DNA of 49,556 nucleotides from an uncultured Mycoplasmatota bacterium (GTDB lineage: Bacteria; Bacillota_I; Bacilli_A; RF39; UBA660). The notes beneath the pieces were generated by a model that saw only the letters and a program-made list of their open reading frames with translations, was not told the DNA's origin and did not search any database. The stretch covers positions 1 through 49,556 of the forward strand of contig CAMMJA010000006.1 in assembly GCA_946497145.1 (NCBI GenBank). Direction: 5' to 3'. The position numbers and the translations under genes were made by a program. Of the stretch, positions 25,584 to 33,743 are shown in pieces (position 1 is the stretch's first letter; each line of letters opens with the position of its first letter).

Positions 25584-26162
25584 CTATTCGCTTTTATCTT
25601 CTTGATATTTTGATTGATACAAATCAATTTCCGTCTCTTCGTTTGTAATATCATGAAATTCTTCTAACTTTGGTAAATCTTCTATCGTTGCAAGGCCAAA
25701 ATAATCTAAAAATTCACTAGTCGTTTTATAAAGAATCGGTCTACCTGGCAACGTAGTGCTTCTTCCTAATTCTTTGATAAATCCCTTGGCTACTAGTTTC
25801 CGAATCATTTGGGCACTCGATACTCCCCTAATCTCATCTACTTGTAATCTAGTTACTGGTTCGTTGTAGGCAATAATTGCTAAAGTTTCTAGTGCTGATT
25901 GACTCAAGATGTTGCTTTCGGGATTTTCGATCAATTTTTGATAATATATTCGATGTTCTTTCTTAGTCGTCAATTTGAAAGCATTTCCTAAAAAGTCAAT
26001 ACGAATTCCTCTTTTATCACTTTCGTATTCCTTTCTTAATGAACTAAGAAGTTCTTTGGCTTCTTCTTCTGTTAATTCTAAAATATCTTCTATTTGAGAA
26101 AGTGTTAACCCATCTTCTCCTACTACAAATAATAATCCTTCTAGTACTGCTTGTTGGTTCAT
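25584..26162 (-). CDS. scpB: Segregation and condensation protein B
   Basis: The winged-helix partner of ScpA in the SMC condensin complex that organises and separates chromosomes. LEGLLFVVGEDGLT opens the protein. LETLAIIAYNEPVTRLQVDE and GRSTTLPGRPILYKTTSEFL are family landmarks. Length (192) is normal. It overlaps the scpA stop by 4 bases (ATGA-type coupling). Confidence 0.96.
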   Translation of the reverse strand: MNQQAVLEGLLFVVGEDGLTLSQIEDILELTEEEAKELLSSLRKEYESDKRGIRIDFLGNAFKLTTKKEHRIYYQKLIENPESNILSQSALETLAIIAYNEPVTRLQVDEIRGVSSAQMIRKLVAKGFIKELGRSTTLPGRPILYKTTSEFLDYFGLATIEDLPKLEEFHDITNEETEIDLYQSKYQEDKSE

Positions 26163-26875
26163 TCTGCCACCTCACATATGATTTCTTCAAAATTGTTTTC
26201 TTGAATTAAGTGTAATTCTCCTGCTTTTGCCATTTCTAGAATCGTCAAAAAAGTAACCACCACATATTCTTTGGTGACAATATCAAACAAATCGAAAAAA
26301 GATACTTTTTTTTGCGTCTGTAATAACTGTTTGATATCTCTTCTTCTTTCTTCTACAGAAATTTCTTTGGTCGTCACTTTGGTATGTAATGGTTGACTTT
26401 CTTTTTGGCGCATCATAAATTTTTGAAATGCGTCCATCAAATCATCCAAGGAAACCGACTTAGTAACGGTTGTGGTTTGATCGATGTATTCTTGTAAACT
26501 CTCACTACTTTTGGTATAGATTTCTTTACGCAATGTCTCTTTTTCTTTGAGTGTTTTAGTAATTTCTTGATATTGTTGATACTCTATGAGACGATGAATC
26601 AAATTTTCTTTGGGGTCTTCTTCCTCTTCTTCTATTTCTTCTTGCCGTTTTGGTAGTAATAATCTCGATTTTATTTCTATTAATTCTGAAGCCATTACCA
26701 AATAACTACTGGCTACTGTTAAATTCATTTTTTCCCATTTTTCAATATAAGCAAGGTATTGATTGGCAATTTGTTCGACTTGAATATCAAAAATGTTCAT
26801 TTTGCTTTCTTTAATTAAATGCAAAAGCAAGTCAAGTGGTCCTGAAAAATCTTCTACCATAAATTCCATCTTCAT
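26159..26875 (-). CDS. scpA: Segregation and condensation protein A
   Basis: The kleisin subunit that bridges SMC heads. The N-terminal signature DFSGPLDLLLHLIKESKMNI is unmistakable, followed by YLVMASELIEIKSRLLLP. An acidic linker (EEIEEEEEDPKE) and a C-terminal winged-helix segment (FLTILEMAKAGELHLIQ) complete it. At 238 aa the length is normal. It starts the scpAB operon from a TATAAT inside a palindrome shared with the divergent RNHCP gene. Confidence 0.96.
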   Translation of the reverse strand: MKMEFMVEDFSGPLDLLLHLIKESKMNIFDIQVEQIANQYLAYIEKWEKMNLTVASSYLVMASELIEIKSRLLLPKRQEEIEEEEEDPKENLIHRLIEYQQYQEITKTLKEKETLRKEIYTKSSESLQEYIDQTTTVTKSVSLDDLMDAFQKFMMRQKESQPLHTKVTTKEISVEERRRDIKQLLQTQKKVSFFDLFDIVTKEYVVVTFLTILEMAKAGELHLIQENNFEEIICEVAE

Positions 26876-26901
26876 CGTATCACATCCAAAATTCTATTTT
26901 T

Positions 26902-26934
26902 ATTATATCATAAAGCGATTTCCTATGATATAAT
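26902..26934. promoter_or_regulatory. Palindromic divergent promoter between scpA and the RNHCP gene
   Basis: Two perfect 11-base arms, ATTATATCATA and TATGATATAAT, enclose 11 bases. Each arm supplies an outward TATAAT -10 element for one gene. The arms are long enough to serve also as a dimeric regulator site. Confidence 0.5.
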
Positions 26935-26951
26935 TTTTTTGGTGTGATGTG

Positions 26952-27254
26952 ATGAAACGATTTACGATGATTGATGAACCATTTGTTTGTGAACATTGTG
27001 GTAGAAAAATTGAACCCTTAGGATATACAGCAAGAGATCATTGTCCCTATTGTCTATATTCCAAACATGTTGATATTTTACCAGGAGATCGAAGCAATCC
27101 TTGTAAAGGACTATTACAACCAATTGGAATTGAAAAGTTTAAAAATACCTATAAAATTATCTATCGTTGTGAAAGATGTAAACAACTTCATAAAAACATT
27201 ATGGCACAGGATGATGATATGGATCTCATTATTGAGTTATCGAAAGAAAATTAA
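26952..27254 (+). CDS. RNHCP-domain zinc-ribbon-like protein
   Basis: A small protein of the RNHCP family, named after its conserved motif. Here the motif reads ARDHCPYCLYSKHVD, with a preceding CEHCGRK and a final YRCERCKQLHKN, giving three CxxC/HCPxC metal-binding knuckles. PGDR follows as in the family. Biochemical function is unknown; nucleic-acid binding is plausible. The ATG at 26952 is taken over a GTG three bases earlier. It is divergent from scpA. Confidence 0.85.
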   Translation: MKRFTMIDEPFVCEHCGRKIEPLGYTARDHCPYCLYSKHVDILPGDRSNPCKGLLQPIGIEKFKNTYKIIYRCERCKQLHKNIMAQDDDMDLIIELSKEN

Positions 27255-27260
27255 TCTATC

Positions 27261-27293
27261 AAAAAAACATTGCTTTATGTTGCAATGTTTTTT
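27261..27293. terminator. Bidirectional terminator between RNHCP gene and the 27.3-kb gene
   Basis: AAAACATTGC and GCAATGTTTTTT arms with A and T tracts on the two sides serve convergent genes. Confidence 0.85.
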
Positions 27294-27298
27294 ATCAT

Positions 27299-27997
27299 TT
27301 ATAGATTTCCTGTTTGCCTTAAAATGGAATATAAATTATAAAATTTACCATCATTTTTTTGAGCATAAGTGGTACGGCCACTACTTCCATCACTATATGA
27401 TTCTGAACCATACAAGAACTTAATGACTCCCGTTACTTCTGGTATCGCTCCAAAAGACCTTAGTTGTTCTGAATTTTCTTGTAACGATTTAAGTAATGGC
27501 GTATATTCTACAGTACCATCTTCCATTAGATAAAGTAAAGCTTCTTGCCCTGCTGCTTGTCCAAACTCGCCTACTGCAACATCCACAATCTCCTTAGAAA
27601 AATTATTGATTGTATAGTTTTTGATCCCAATTCCAGTCAATCCTGCAATTGTGTATCTCGAAGGATTAATGGTCACTACTACTTCTTTGTTATTATTTTG
27701 AATGGTCATAAAAATCCCTAAACTATTATTTGACGACGTACCAATACTATAAACTGTATCATTAGAACCATTAATACAATTATTAGAATCAAATATTAAG
27801 GACGGCTGATCATCAATGGTATCTTCCTTATCATCTATCACTGCACCATCGGATACATCTTTATCATTGGTTTCCGTCGATTCCTGCTTTCCAAATACTC
27901 CTTTATCATATGCAATATAACCAATCAACGCAATAACAATCACTACTAATACTGTTATCAATATAACAAATCCCGTATTATTTTTTTTATTTTCCAT
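27299..27997 (-). CDS. Membrane-anchored hypothetical protein (232 aa)
   Basis: The function is unknown. A short cytoplasmic start (MENKKNN) is followed by one helix (TGFVILITVLVVIVIALIGY) and an acidic linker (DVSDGAVIDDKEDTIDDQ). An extracellular domain of about 165 residues contains two Cys-poor beta-rich segments, GVIKFLYGSESYSDGSSG among them. Layout recalls the 23.2-kb protein. It is monocistronic. Confidence 0.65.
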   Translation of the reverse strand: MENKKNNTGFVILITVLVVIVIALIGYIAYDKGVFGKQESTETNDKDVSDGAVIDDKEDTIDDQPSLIFDSNNCINGSNDTVYSIGTSSNNSLGIFMTIQNNNKEVVVTINPSRYTIAGLTGIGIKNYTINNFSKEIVDVAVGEFGQAAGQEALLYLMEDGTVEYTPLLKSLQENSEQLRSFGAIPEVTGVIKFLYGSESYSDGSSGRTTYAQKNDGKFYNLYSILRQTGNL

Positions 27998-28116
27998 TTT
28001 TCCACCTCTACTTCCCTTATTATAATTTAATTCTATTAAAAATTATTTTTAATGTCAATATATTTCCCGTTGTTAATTTGAAACATCAAAACGAAGAAAA
28101 GGTTAAAAAATATATT

Positions 28117-28144
28117 AAAAAGTTCACAATACTTGTGAACTTTT
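28117..28144 (-). terminator. Terminator after spoVAEb
   Basis: AGTTCACAA and TTGTGAACT arms followed by TTTTTAATA on the minus strand. Confidence 0.75.
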
Positions 28145-28493
28145 AATCTTTTGGTTTAAATAGTAAAGCAAAGAAAAAAGTAAATACGATGGCTGAAGTG
28201 ATACCAGAAGCCGTTAAGTCAAACATTCCCATGACCAGACCAATGAAACCAAAGTCGGCTGCTTTTTCTAGTGCTCCATGAATTAACAAATGACCGAAAC
28301 TAGTAATTGGTACTAAGGCACCTCCACCAACATGGGCAATAATTTTGTCATAGATACTAAAGGTATCTAAAAAGGCACCACAAATTACAAAAATGCTGGT
28401 AATATGACCTGGTGTTAATTTGGTATTGTCTAAAATAATCTGTCCGATCAAGCAGACAAAGCCCGCAAATAGAAAGGAATACAAATAGATCAT
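28143..28493 (-). CDS. spoVAE: Stage V sporulation protein AE (SpoVAEb)
   Basis: One of the inner-membrane proteins of the spore channel that moves Ca-dipicolinate into and out of the spore. It is a 116-aa hydrophobic protein with GQIILDNTKLTPGHITSIFV and the diagnostic HVGGGALVPITSFGHLLIHG. It overlaps the spoVAD stop by 4 bases. spoVAEa and spoVAF do not follow. Confidence 0.95.
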   Translation of the reverse strand: MIYLYSFLFAGFVCLIGQIILDNTKLTPGHITSIFVICGAFLDTFSIYDKIIAHVGGGALVPITSFGHLLIHGALEKAADFGFIGLVMGMFDLTASGITSAIVFTFFFALLFKPKD

Positions 28494-29485
28494 TCTACCA
28501 CCTCCAAACTAACTGCATGAGCAATACTTAAAATATTTTCTTTTTGATAGACGAAGGTAGGACTAAAGAGTGCTCCTGTTGCAACCCAAAGAACTCTTTT
28601 TAACTTTTTTTGTTCCATCAATTTGATAATATGACTACAGTTTACTAAAGCACTACAAACAGGGCCACTACCTCCTGCCATCACTTCTTTTTGTTCTTCT
28701 AGATCATATAGCATCGTTCCACAATCATCGTAGTTGTTGGAAATATCTATTCCATACTCTGTTTTCATATAATCAATTAAAATTTCTTTTCCATATACCC
28801 CTAGGTCTCCTGTTACAATCAAATCATAATCTGTTACTTGACGTTTTAAATCCGTTAAATGACGATAAATGGTATCGGCTGCTCCCGGTGCCATAACAGC
28901 ACCCATGTTGTAAGGATCTTGTTGGGCCATATCGATCGGACGACCAATGGTAGAACTTTCTACTCTTACTTTACTTTTTTCATTCGATAAATACAAACAT
29001 GCGCCTCCTGTTGCTGTAAATGTCGCTGTTTTGGGTTTTGGTGCGCCATATTCTGTAGGATTACGAAACTGCTTTTCACTAGACATGTTGTGAGAACTAG
29101 TTGCCGTAATACAATTTTTTATCTTTCCACTATCGATCAAACTTGCCCCAATGATCATTCCTTCGGTACTTGTCGCACAAGCACTATATATTCCTAAAAA
29201 AGGAAGATTCAATTCCTCGATTGCATAACTGGAAGAAGTAATTTGATTAAGCAAATCCCCAGCAATAGCCAAATCGATTTCTTCCTTTTTTTTGTTCGCT
29301 TTTTTTAACAAAATATCAATACTTTCTTTTAATAGTTGTACTTCGGCTGTTTCCCAACTTTTTTCGCCATTATATAAATCTTCGTACGTTTTATCAAATA
29401 ATTTTCCAAGAGGTCCTTTGGCCTCATAAGGTCCTGCTACAGTACTTGTCGCATTAATGTACACGTTATCATATTGAAATGTCAT
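28490..29485 (-). CDS. spoVAD: Stage V sporulation protein AD
   Basis: A peripheral spore inner-membrane protein with a thiolase-like fold that binds dipicolinic acid, the only soluble part of the SpoVA channel. Landmarks are YINATSTVAGPYEAKGPLG at the start, GIYSACATSTEGM and VMAPGAADTIYRHL, ending with TGALFSPTFVYQKENI. At 331 aa it is full length. It lies 3 bases after spoVAC. Confidence 0.96.
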   Translation of the reverse strand: MTFQYDNVYINATSTVAGPYEAKGPLGKLFDKTYEDLYNGEKSWETAEVQLLKESIDILLKKANKKKEEIDLAIAGDLLNQITSSSYAIEELNLPFLGIYSACATSTEGMIIGASLIDSGKIKNCITATSSHNMSSEKQFRNPTEYGAPKPKTATFTATGGACLYLSNEKSKVRVESSTIGRPIDMAQQDPYNMGAVMAPGAADTIYRHLTDLKRQVTDYDLIVTGDLGVYGKEILIDYMKTEYGIDISNNYDDCGTMLYDLEEQKEVMAGGSGPVCSALVNCSHIIKLMEQKKLKRVLWVATGALFSPTFVYQKENILSIAHAVSLEVVE

Positions 29486-29488
29486 ATT

Positions 29489-29929
29489 CTACCCTCCCAT
29501 AATGAGTAACCGCAAAAGTCCAAAGAACCATGCTGATACAACTCCATACAAAATTACAGAACCGGCTAATTTAAAGATGTTGCTACCAAGTCCAAAAATA
29601 GGTCCTTCTTTGCGATATTCCATTCCAGCACTCGTCATAGAATGTGCAAAACCCGTAATGGGAATTAACAAACCACATTTCGCAAACGTAACCCACTTGT
29701 CAAAAAAGCCCAATGCTGTAAATAAAGATGCAAAAAAGATAAGAGTTACAATCATAAAAACCGAAGCATCCTGCGTCGAAATATCCAAATTATAAGAATA
29801 AAATTCAATGAGCAATTGTCCAATCACACCCACAATTCCTCCAGTAACAAAAGCAATAAAAGCGTTTTGTGCCCTTGTTTCTGTCGGTTTATGTTGACTC
29901 ACTAAGTTTTCATATACTTTTTTTTCCAT
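29489..29929 (-). CDS. spoVAC: Stage V sporulation protein AC
   Basis: A mechanosensitive-like membrane channel subunit for dipicolinate movement and germination. The cytoplasmic N terminus NLVSQHKPTETRAQNAFIAF is followed by several helices and the conserved LIPITGFAHSMTSAGMEYRK with FGLGSNIFKLAGSVI. The locus keeps only the C-D-Eb core that is universal in spore-formers; spoVAA and spoVAB are absent. A sigma-G-like promoter lies just upstream. Confidence 0.96.
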   Translation of the reverse strand: MEKKVYENLVSQHKPTETRAQNAFIAFVTGGIVGVIGQLLIEFYSYNLDISTQDASVFMIVTLIFFASLFTALGFFDKWVTFAKCGLLIPITGFAHSMTSAGMEYRKEGPIFGLGSNIFKLAGSVILYGVVSAWFFGLLRLLIMGG

Positions 29930-29944
29930 ATCATCACCTATATT

Positions 29945-29974
29945 TATTATGAAAACAAAGCAATTTTTTTATAC
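29945..29974 (-). promoter_or_regulatory. Sigma-G type promoter of the spoVA operon
   Basis: The minus strand reads GTATA, 18 bases, CATAATA, matching the forespore sigma-G pattern (GNATA/CATANTA). A terminator just upstream separates it from sigF. Forespore control of spoVA is known in B. subtilis. Confidence 0.6.
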
Positions 29975-30002
29975 AAAAAAAGATAAAATCACTTTTATCT
30001 TT
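29975..30002 (-). terminator. Terminator after sigF
   Basis: AAAGATAAAA and TTTTATCTTT arms followed by TTTTTG on the minus strand. Confidence 0.7.
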
Positions 30003-30666
30003 ATGCACATAATTTATCTTTTAATTTTGTTAGAATTTTATTTTCTTTTCGTGATACTTGTACTTGACTCATTCCTAACCTTTCGGACGTTTCCTGCTGC
30101 GTCATTTCTTCAAAATAACGCGATGCAATCAACTGTTGTTCTTCTTTAGTCAATGTTTTAATCTGATCTTTTAAATCCATGATATTAGCATTGTATTGTT
30201 TTTCTTCTTGACGAATCGAATCGTATAAGTTTAATTCTTTGCCTTCGTCCGTTAGACAAAAATCTAAACTACGGACAAAATCTGTCGCACTTCTTGCTTC
30301 CATGATCTTACTCTCATCGATTTCCAAAAATAAAGCAAGTTCGCTATCCGTTGGTATCCGCATCAATTTTTGACTTAATACTTCTTTGGCTTTTTCGATC
30401 GATTTATTTAGTTTCAACAAATCTTTGCTTACTTTGATACTCTTATCCTCTCTAATATACTTAGATACTTCCCCTACAATATAAGAAAAAGCATAGGTCG
30501 AAAACTTTGCTTGATATTTCGGATCAAAATGTCGATAAGCGTTCATTAAACCAATCATACCAACTTGATATAAATCTTCTTTATCATAGAAGTGTTCATA
30601 TTTTTTGATAATTGAATAAACCAATTTTTCATACTCCATCATGATTTCTGCTTCTTTTTCGTTCAT
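30001..30666 (-). CDS. sigF: Sporulation sigma factor, SigF-type
   Basis: A sigma-70 family factor of the sporulation group, expected to run early forespore transcription. Region 2 has EDLYQVGMIGLMNAYRHFD and FSTYAFSYIVGEVSKYIRED. Region 4 ends with the hallmark GMSQVQVSRKENKIL. At 221 aa it lacks about 30 N-terminal residues compared with B. subtilis SigF. Position (after spoIIAA, before spoVA) argues for SigF rather than SigG, but the two are close. It starts 11 bases after spoIIAA; the anti-sigma gene spoIIAB that normally lies between them is missing. Confidence 0.85.
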   Translation of the reverse strand: MNEKEAEIMMEYEKLVYSIIKKYEHFYDKEDLYQVGMIGLMNAYRHFDPKYQAKFSTYAFSYIVGEVSKYIREDKSIKVSKDLLKLNKSIEKAKEVLSQKLMRIPTDSELALFLEIDESKIMEARSATDFVRSLDFCLTDEGKELNLYDSIRQEEKQYNANIMDLKDQIKTLTKEEQQLIASRYFEEMTQQETSERLGMSQVQVSRKENKILTKLKDKLCA

Positions 30667-30677
30667 ATTATCCTCTC

Positions 30678-31007
30678 CTAAATTTGCAACATTTGAAAAA
30701 CGCCTAATTCACTACTACTTTGATAAACATCTTCAAACACGGTTCTCATTCCTTCACTTTTTACCCCACATAACACTAAATTTCCTTGAAAAGAAACGAT
30801 TTGATGATAATTTTCTCTAATGGTGTCAATTCCTTCCTGTGTAATTTCTTCTAACCCTTCCAAATTAAAGGTAAAGTATTTAATTCCTTTTTTTTGTACG
30901 AAATCATTTACTTGATCGGCTAGTTTCTTTGATGTTGCTGCATTTAAAATTCCATTTAAGCGAATAAACAAGATTCCTTTTCTAAACTCCATATTCATTT
31001 CTAACAT
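30678..31007 (-). CDS. spoIIAA: SpoIIAA-like STAS protein without the phosphorylation serine
   Basis: A STAS-domain anti-anti-sigma factor. In B. subtilis SpoIIAA frees SigF from SpoIIAB and is switched by phosphorylation of Ser58 in DSSG. Here the surrounding strand and helix are conserved (FTFNLEGLEEI, then ENYHQIV), but the DSSG position reads TQEG (residues 56-59). The serine is Gln, and no neighbouring Ser or Thr sits at that exact position, although a Thr is one before it. The ATG at 31007 follows GAGGTGG. Product 109 aa, normal length. The change fits the absence of the kinase SpoIIAB. Confidence 0.75.
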   Translation of the reverse strand: MLEMNMEFRKGILFIRLNGILNAATSKKLADQVNDFVQKKGIKYFTFNLEGLEEITQEGIDTIRENYHQIVSFQGNLVLCGVKSEGMRTVFEDVYQSSSELGVFQMLQI

Positions 31008-31073
31008 ATTTCCACCTCGCACATTAAATATAGAATATCTTTTTTTGAAAATATACCAATTCGACAAAGTATG

Positions 31074-32405
31074 TCATTTTTTTCTTTCGACAATTTGTTG
31101 TAAACTGTAAACTATCAAAAAGATTCCTAGTCCTAACAACAGCGATAACAAAATATTTTTCCACGTAAACCACTGCGACAGTTTTTTAATCAAAGAGACA
31201 GCTTCTTTTTTGTCCGTTCCTTCTTTTTTATTTTCTTTGGATAATTTTAGTTGAATAGATATCGGCATCGATTGCTCTTCGTAGACAAGATGAGCGGTAT
31301 AAGTTCCGTTCTTGTTCCAATCAATATTATGAGAAAAATGTAACTTCTCGAGGGGGACAGTAGAAGATACGATTAAATCTTGTACTGTCAAATTCGGTTT
31401 TGTTAAAGTGATGACATCGTGTGTTACAATTTGATCTCTTGTTCTTTTATAATAAAGATTGATACTTTGACTTTCATCTTGTCGATAATTTTTTACACTT
31501 CCATAATAACCATCTAAATAGTTTCGTCTCATACGATAGTATTTGTAATATGTATCTTGATAACGATAATACGTAATAGGGTCCAGTACATGTACCATAT
31601 CATTTTCTTCTAAGGAAACGTCGCTTTCTAAAATAAGATCATCCCACTGTGGATAAGAAATGTATTCTTTTAACGCAATCGAATCCACATACTTGCTTTG
31701 ATCAGGATCTATCCAATAGGTATGAAACACTTCTATGTATGGTTTTGTATCGTTCGTTTCTGTTCCCAGCTTAAATTGAATGGGACTAGTATTTTGAAAA
31801 TCAGAAAGATAAACATTACAGGTCAAATCAATTGGACTATACTCTTTGGGTAATTGAATCGTTAAAACACTATTTTTCGATAAGAAAAAAGAAGTTTCAT
31901 TCAAAATACCATTTCCAACTTGGAAAAGAAGATCACTATTACAATTTTCGCATTGAAATTGTACTGGGATCTTTTTTCCTTGATGTAATACTTCGATTTC
32001 AGAAAGATACAATTTGTTCTTTGGTCCGTCAATATCGTAAAGTACTAGCGTCGAAATTTTCTTTAACTCCTGATATGGATACGTAATCTTAGTTTCGATC
32101 AAACGATCTTGTTTGGATACTGGCATCTCTTTAGACCAAATAGAAAATGGTTGTACTTGTTTTTCAGTACTTTGGTACGGATAGTCCAAAGGATTTTCAC
32201 CGACAGCATAATACTTTTCCGTATATTCTTTTTCTTCTTGATACATTTTGTATTTTTGAATCACTTTTCCTTGCTGCAATGGAGTATCGAAAACTAAAGT
32301 ATCTGTTTCTTGCCATGGTCCATAATCTGTATAGTAGGTCTTAGCATGCACCACTTGAGGAAGCAAACAAGTTATGAGTAACAGAAAGACAAATAATTTT
32401 TTCAA
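31074..32405 (-). CDS. Secreted, membrane-anchored protein of unknown function in the spoIIA locus (443 aa)
   Basis: Not recognised. A signal peptide (MKKLFVFLLLITCLLPQVVHA) is followed by about 370 extracellular residues rich in Tyr and beta-type patterns (YYTDYGPWQETD, YRYQDTYYKYYRMRRNY). There is one CENC pair near residue 152 and another Cys in DLTCNVYL. A C-terminal helix (NILLSLLLGLGIFLIVYSLQ) and a basic tail anchor it. It lies between dacF and spoIIAA, 66 bases before the spoIIAA start, and the dacF terminator separates it from dacF. In B. subtilis nothing is inserted there. It probably acts at the cell surface or septum during sporulation, by position only. Confidence 0.75.
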   Translation of the reverse strand: MKKLFVFLLLITCLLPQVVHAKTYYTDYGPWQETDTLVFDTPLQQGKVIQKYKMYQEEKEYTEKYYAVGENPLDYPYQSTEKQVQPFSIWSKEMPVSKQDRLIETKITYPYQELKKISTLVLYDIDGPKNKLYLSEIEVLHQGKKIPVQFQCENCNSDLLFQVGNGILNETSFFLSKNSVLTIQLPKEYSPIDLTCNVYLSDFQNTSPIQFKLGTETNDTKPYIEVFHTYWIDPDQSKYVDSIALKEYISYPQWDDLILESDVSLEENDMVHVLDPITYYRYQDTYYKYYRMRRNYLDGYYGSVKNYRQDESQSINLYYKRTRDQIVTHDVITLTKPNLTVQDLIVSSTVPLEKLHFSHNIDWNKNGTYTAHLVYEEQSMPISIQLKLSKENKKEGTDKKEAVSLIKKLSQWFTWKNILLSLLLGLGIFLIVYSLQQIVERKK

Positions 32406-32452
32406 CTTATCACCTCAATATCATTATTTGCCAAACAACTTGTTTTTCTGCA

Positions 32453-32482
32453 CAAAAAAATCACTTTAAAATCGTGATTTTC
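32453..32482 (-). terminator. Terminator after dacF
   Basis: AAATCAC and GTGATTT arms followed by TTTTTG on the minus strand. Confidence 0.65.
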
Positions 32483-33627
32483 CCTGTTACAACATCTTCT
32501 AAATTTTTTAACAACAATCGTAAAAAGCCACTTTTTTCTACATTTTCTTGTACTGTTAAATCCACTTCTTGAATCACCTTGTCACCATCTACTACTTGGG
32601 CTTTTCCTACCACATCTCCTACTTTGATCGGAAGTTTTACCTCATTTAAGTTAAGTTTCAATTCATAGTTTTTATCGTCATCCGTTTTTTTATTTAAAAT
32701 GCTGATATCTTGTACTGGAACTACGTTTACTTTTTCTTTGGTGGCTTTCTCTAATTTAATTTCTCCAACTACTTCATTTTGTTTTTTTAAATTGGTCACT
32801 TTATACGTAGTGTAACCATAATCTAATAGATCCATCGTTTCACTGTTGCGAACTTTACTATCCTGTTCTCCTAACACGATGGCAATCAGACGCATACCAT
32901 CTTTTTTGGCTGTGGCTGCCAAACAATATAGTGCATTGTCTGTGTGTCCTGTTTTGAGGCCATCTGCTCCTTCATAGAAACGAATTAAACGATTGGTATT
33001 GACCAACCAAAATTTGTTCGGAGTATCGGTTCTTAAATAATCTTCATAGATACTCGAAAAATCTGAGATTTCTTCATGTTTCAATAGTTCTTTGGCAATC
33101 ATAGCCAAATCGTAAGCCGTAGAATAATGCCCTTCCTCATCTAACCCGGTACAGTTTTTAAAGACCGTATTTTTAAGTCCCCACTCTTTCACTTTATCAT
33201 TCATCATCTTTACAAAATCCGCTTCACTTCCAGCAATATGTTCTGCCATCGCTACCGTTGCATCATTGGCACTAGCAATAGATATTCCCTTCATCATGTC
33301 TTTTACCGTCATTACTTCCCCTGTTGCCAAATAAATCTGACTTCCGCCCATATCTGAAGCATTTTGACTAGCCGTCACCTTGTCGTCCCACTTCAATTTT
33401 CCTTGTTCAATCTGTTCTAAGATGATGGTTTGGGCAACCATCTTGGTAAGAGACGCCATCGGTAACTTTTCTTCTTTGTTTTTTTCAAACAAAATCGTCC
33501 CTGTCGCAGCATCGATCAAAATACCACTTTTAGCATTCGGAATTAATGTACTATCTTCGGCTTTTACAGGTATCCAACTCACACACAATCCCGTTATCAA
33601 AAGAATTAGAATCCACTTCCTCATCAT
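32461..33627 (-). CDS. dacF: Serine-type D-Ala-D-Ala carboxypeptidase (DacF/DacA family)
   Basis: A penicillin-binding protein that trims the terminal D-alanine from peptidoglycan. The signal peptide ends around VKAED. The catalytic SxxK is in MASLTKMVAQT, SxN in IASANDATVAM, and KTG in GLKTGHTDNALY. A C-terminal beta domain and an amphipathic membrane-binding tail (FLRLLLKNLEDVVTG) follow. I use the ATG at 33627 (AGGAG just upstream); two adjacent ATGs are possible. Its place before spoIIAA matches dacF of B. subtilis. Confidence 0.93.
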   Translation of the reverse strand: MMRKWILILLITGLCVSWIPVKAEDSTLIPNAKSGILIDAATGTILFEKNKEEKLPMASLTKMVAQTIILEQIEQGKLKWDDKVTASQNASDMGGSQIYLATGEVMTVKDMMKGISIASANDATVAMAEHIAGSEADFVKMMNDKVKEWGLKNTVFKNCTGLDEEGHYSTAYDLAMIAKELLKHEEISDFSSIYEDYLRTDTPNKFWLVNTNRLIRFYEGADGLKTGHTDNALYCLAATAKKDGMRLIAIVLGEQDSKVRNSETMDLLDYGYTTYKVTNLKKQNEVVGEIKLEKATKEKVNVVPVQDISILNKKTDDDKNYELKLNLNEVKLPIKVGDVVGKAQVVDGDKVIQEVDLTVQENVEKSGFLRLLLKNLEDVVTGKITILK

Positions 33628-33644
33628 ATCACTCCTAGTTTCAT

Positions 33645-33672
33645 TATTATGTTTAAAAGTGTCCAACTATGA
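33645..33672 (-). promoter_or_regulatory. Possible forespore-type promoter of dacF
   Basis: The minus strand reads TCATA, 16 bases, CATAATA, 17 bases upstream of the dacF ATG. It resembles sigma-F/sigma-G sites. B. subtilis dacF is a sigma-F gene. The spacing is slightly short, so this is tentative. Confidence 0.35.
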
Positions 33673-33743
33673 ATAAGATTCGTTTTTTTTCGTCATAAAA
33701 AGTATATTTTGTGATACGATTATAATGATGAAAGGAGTATTTT

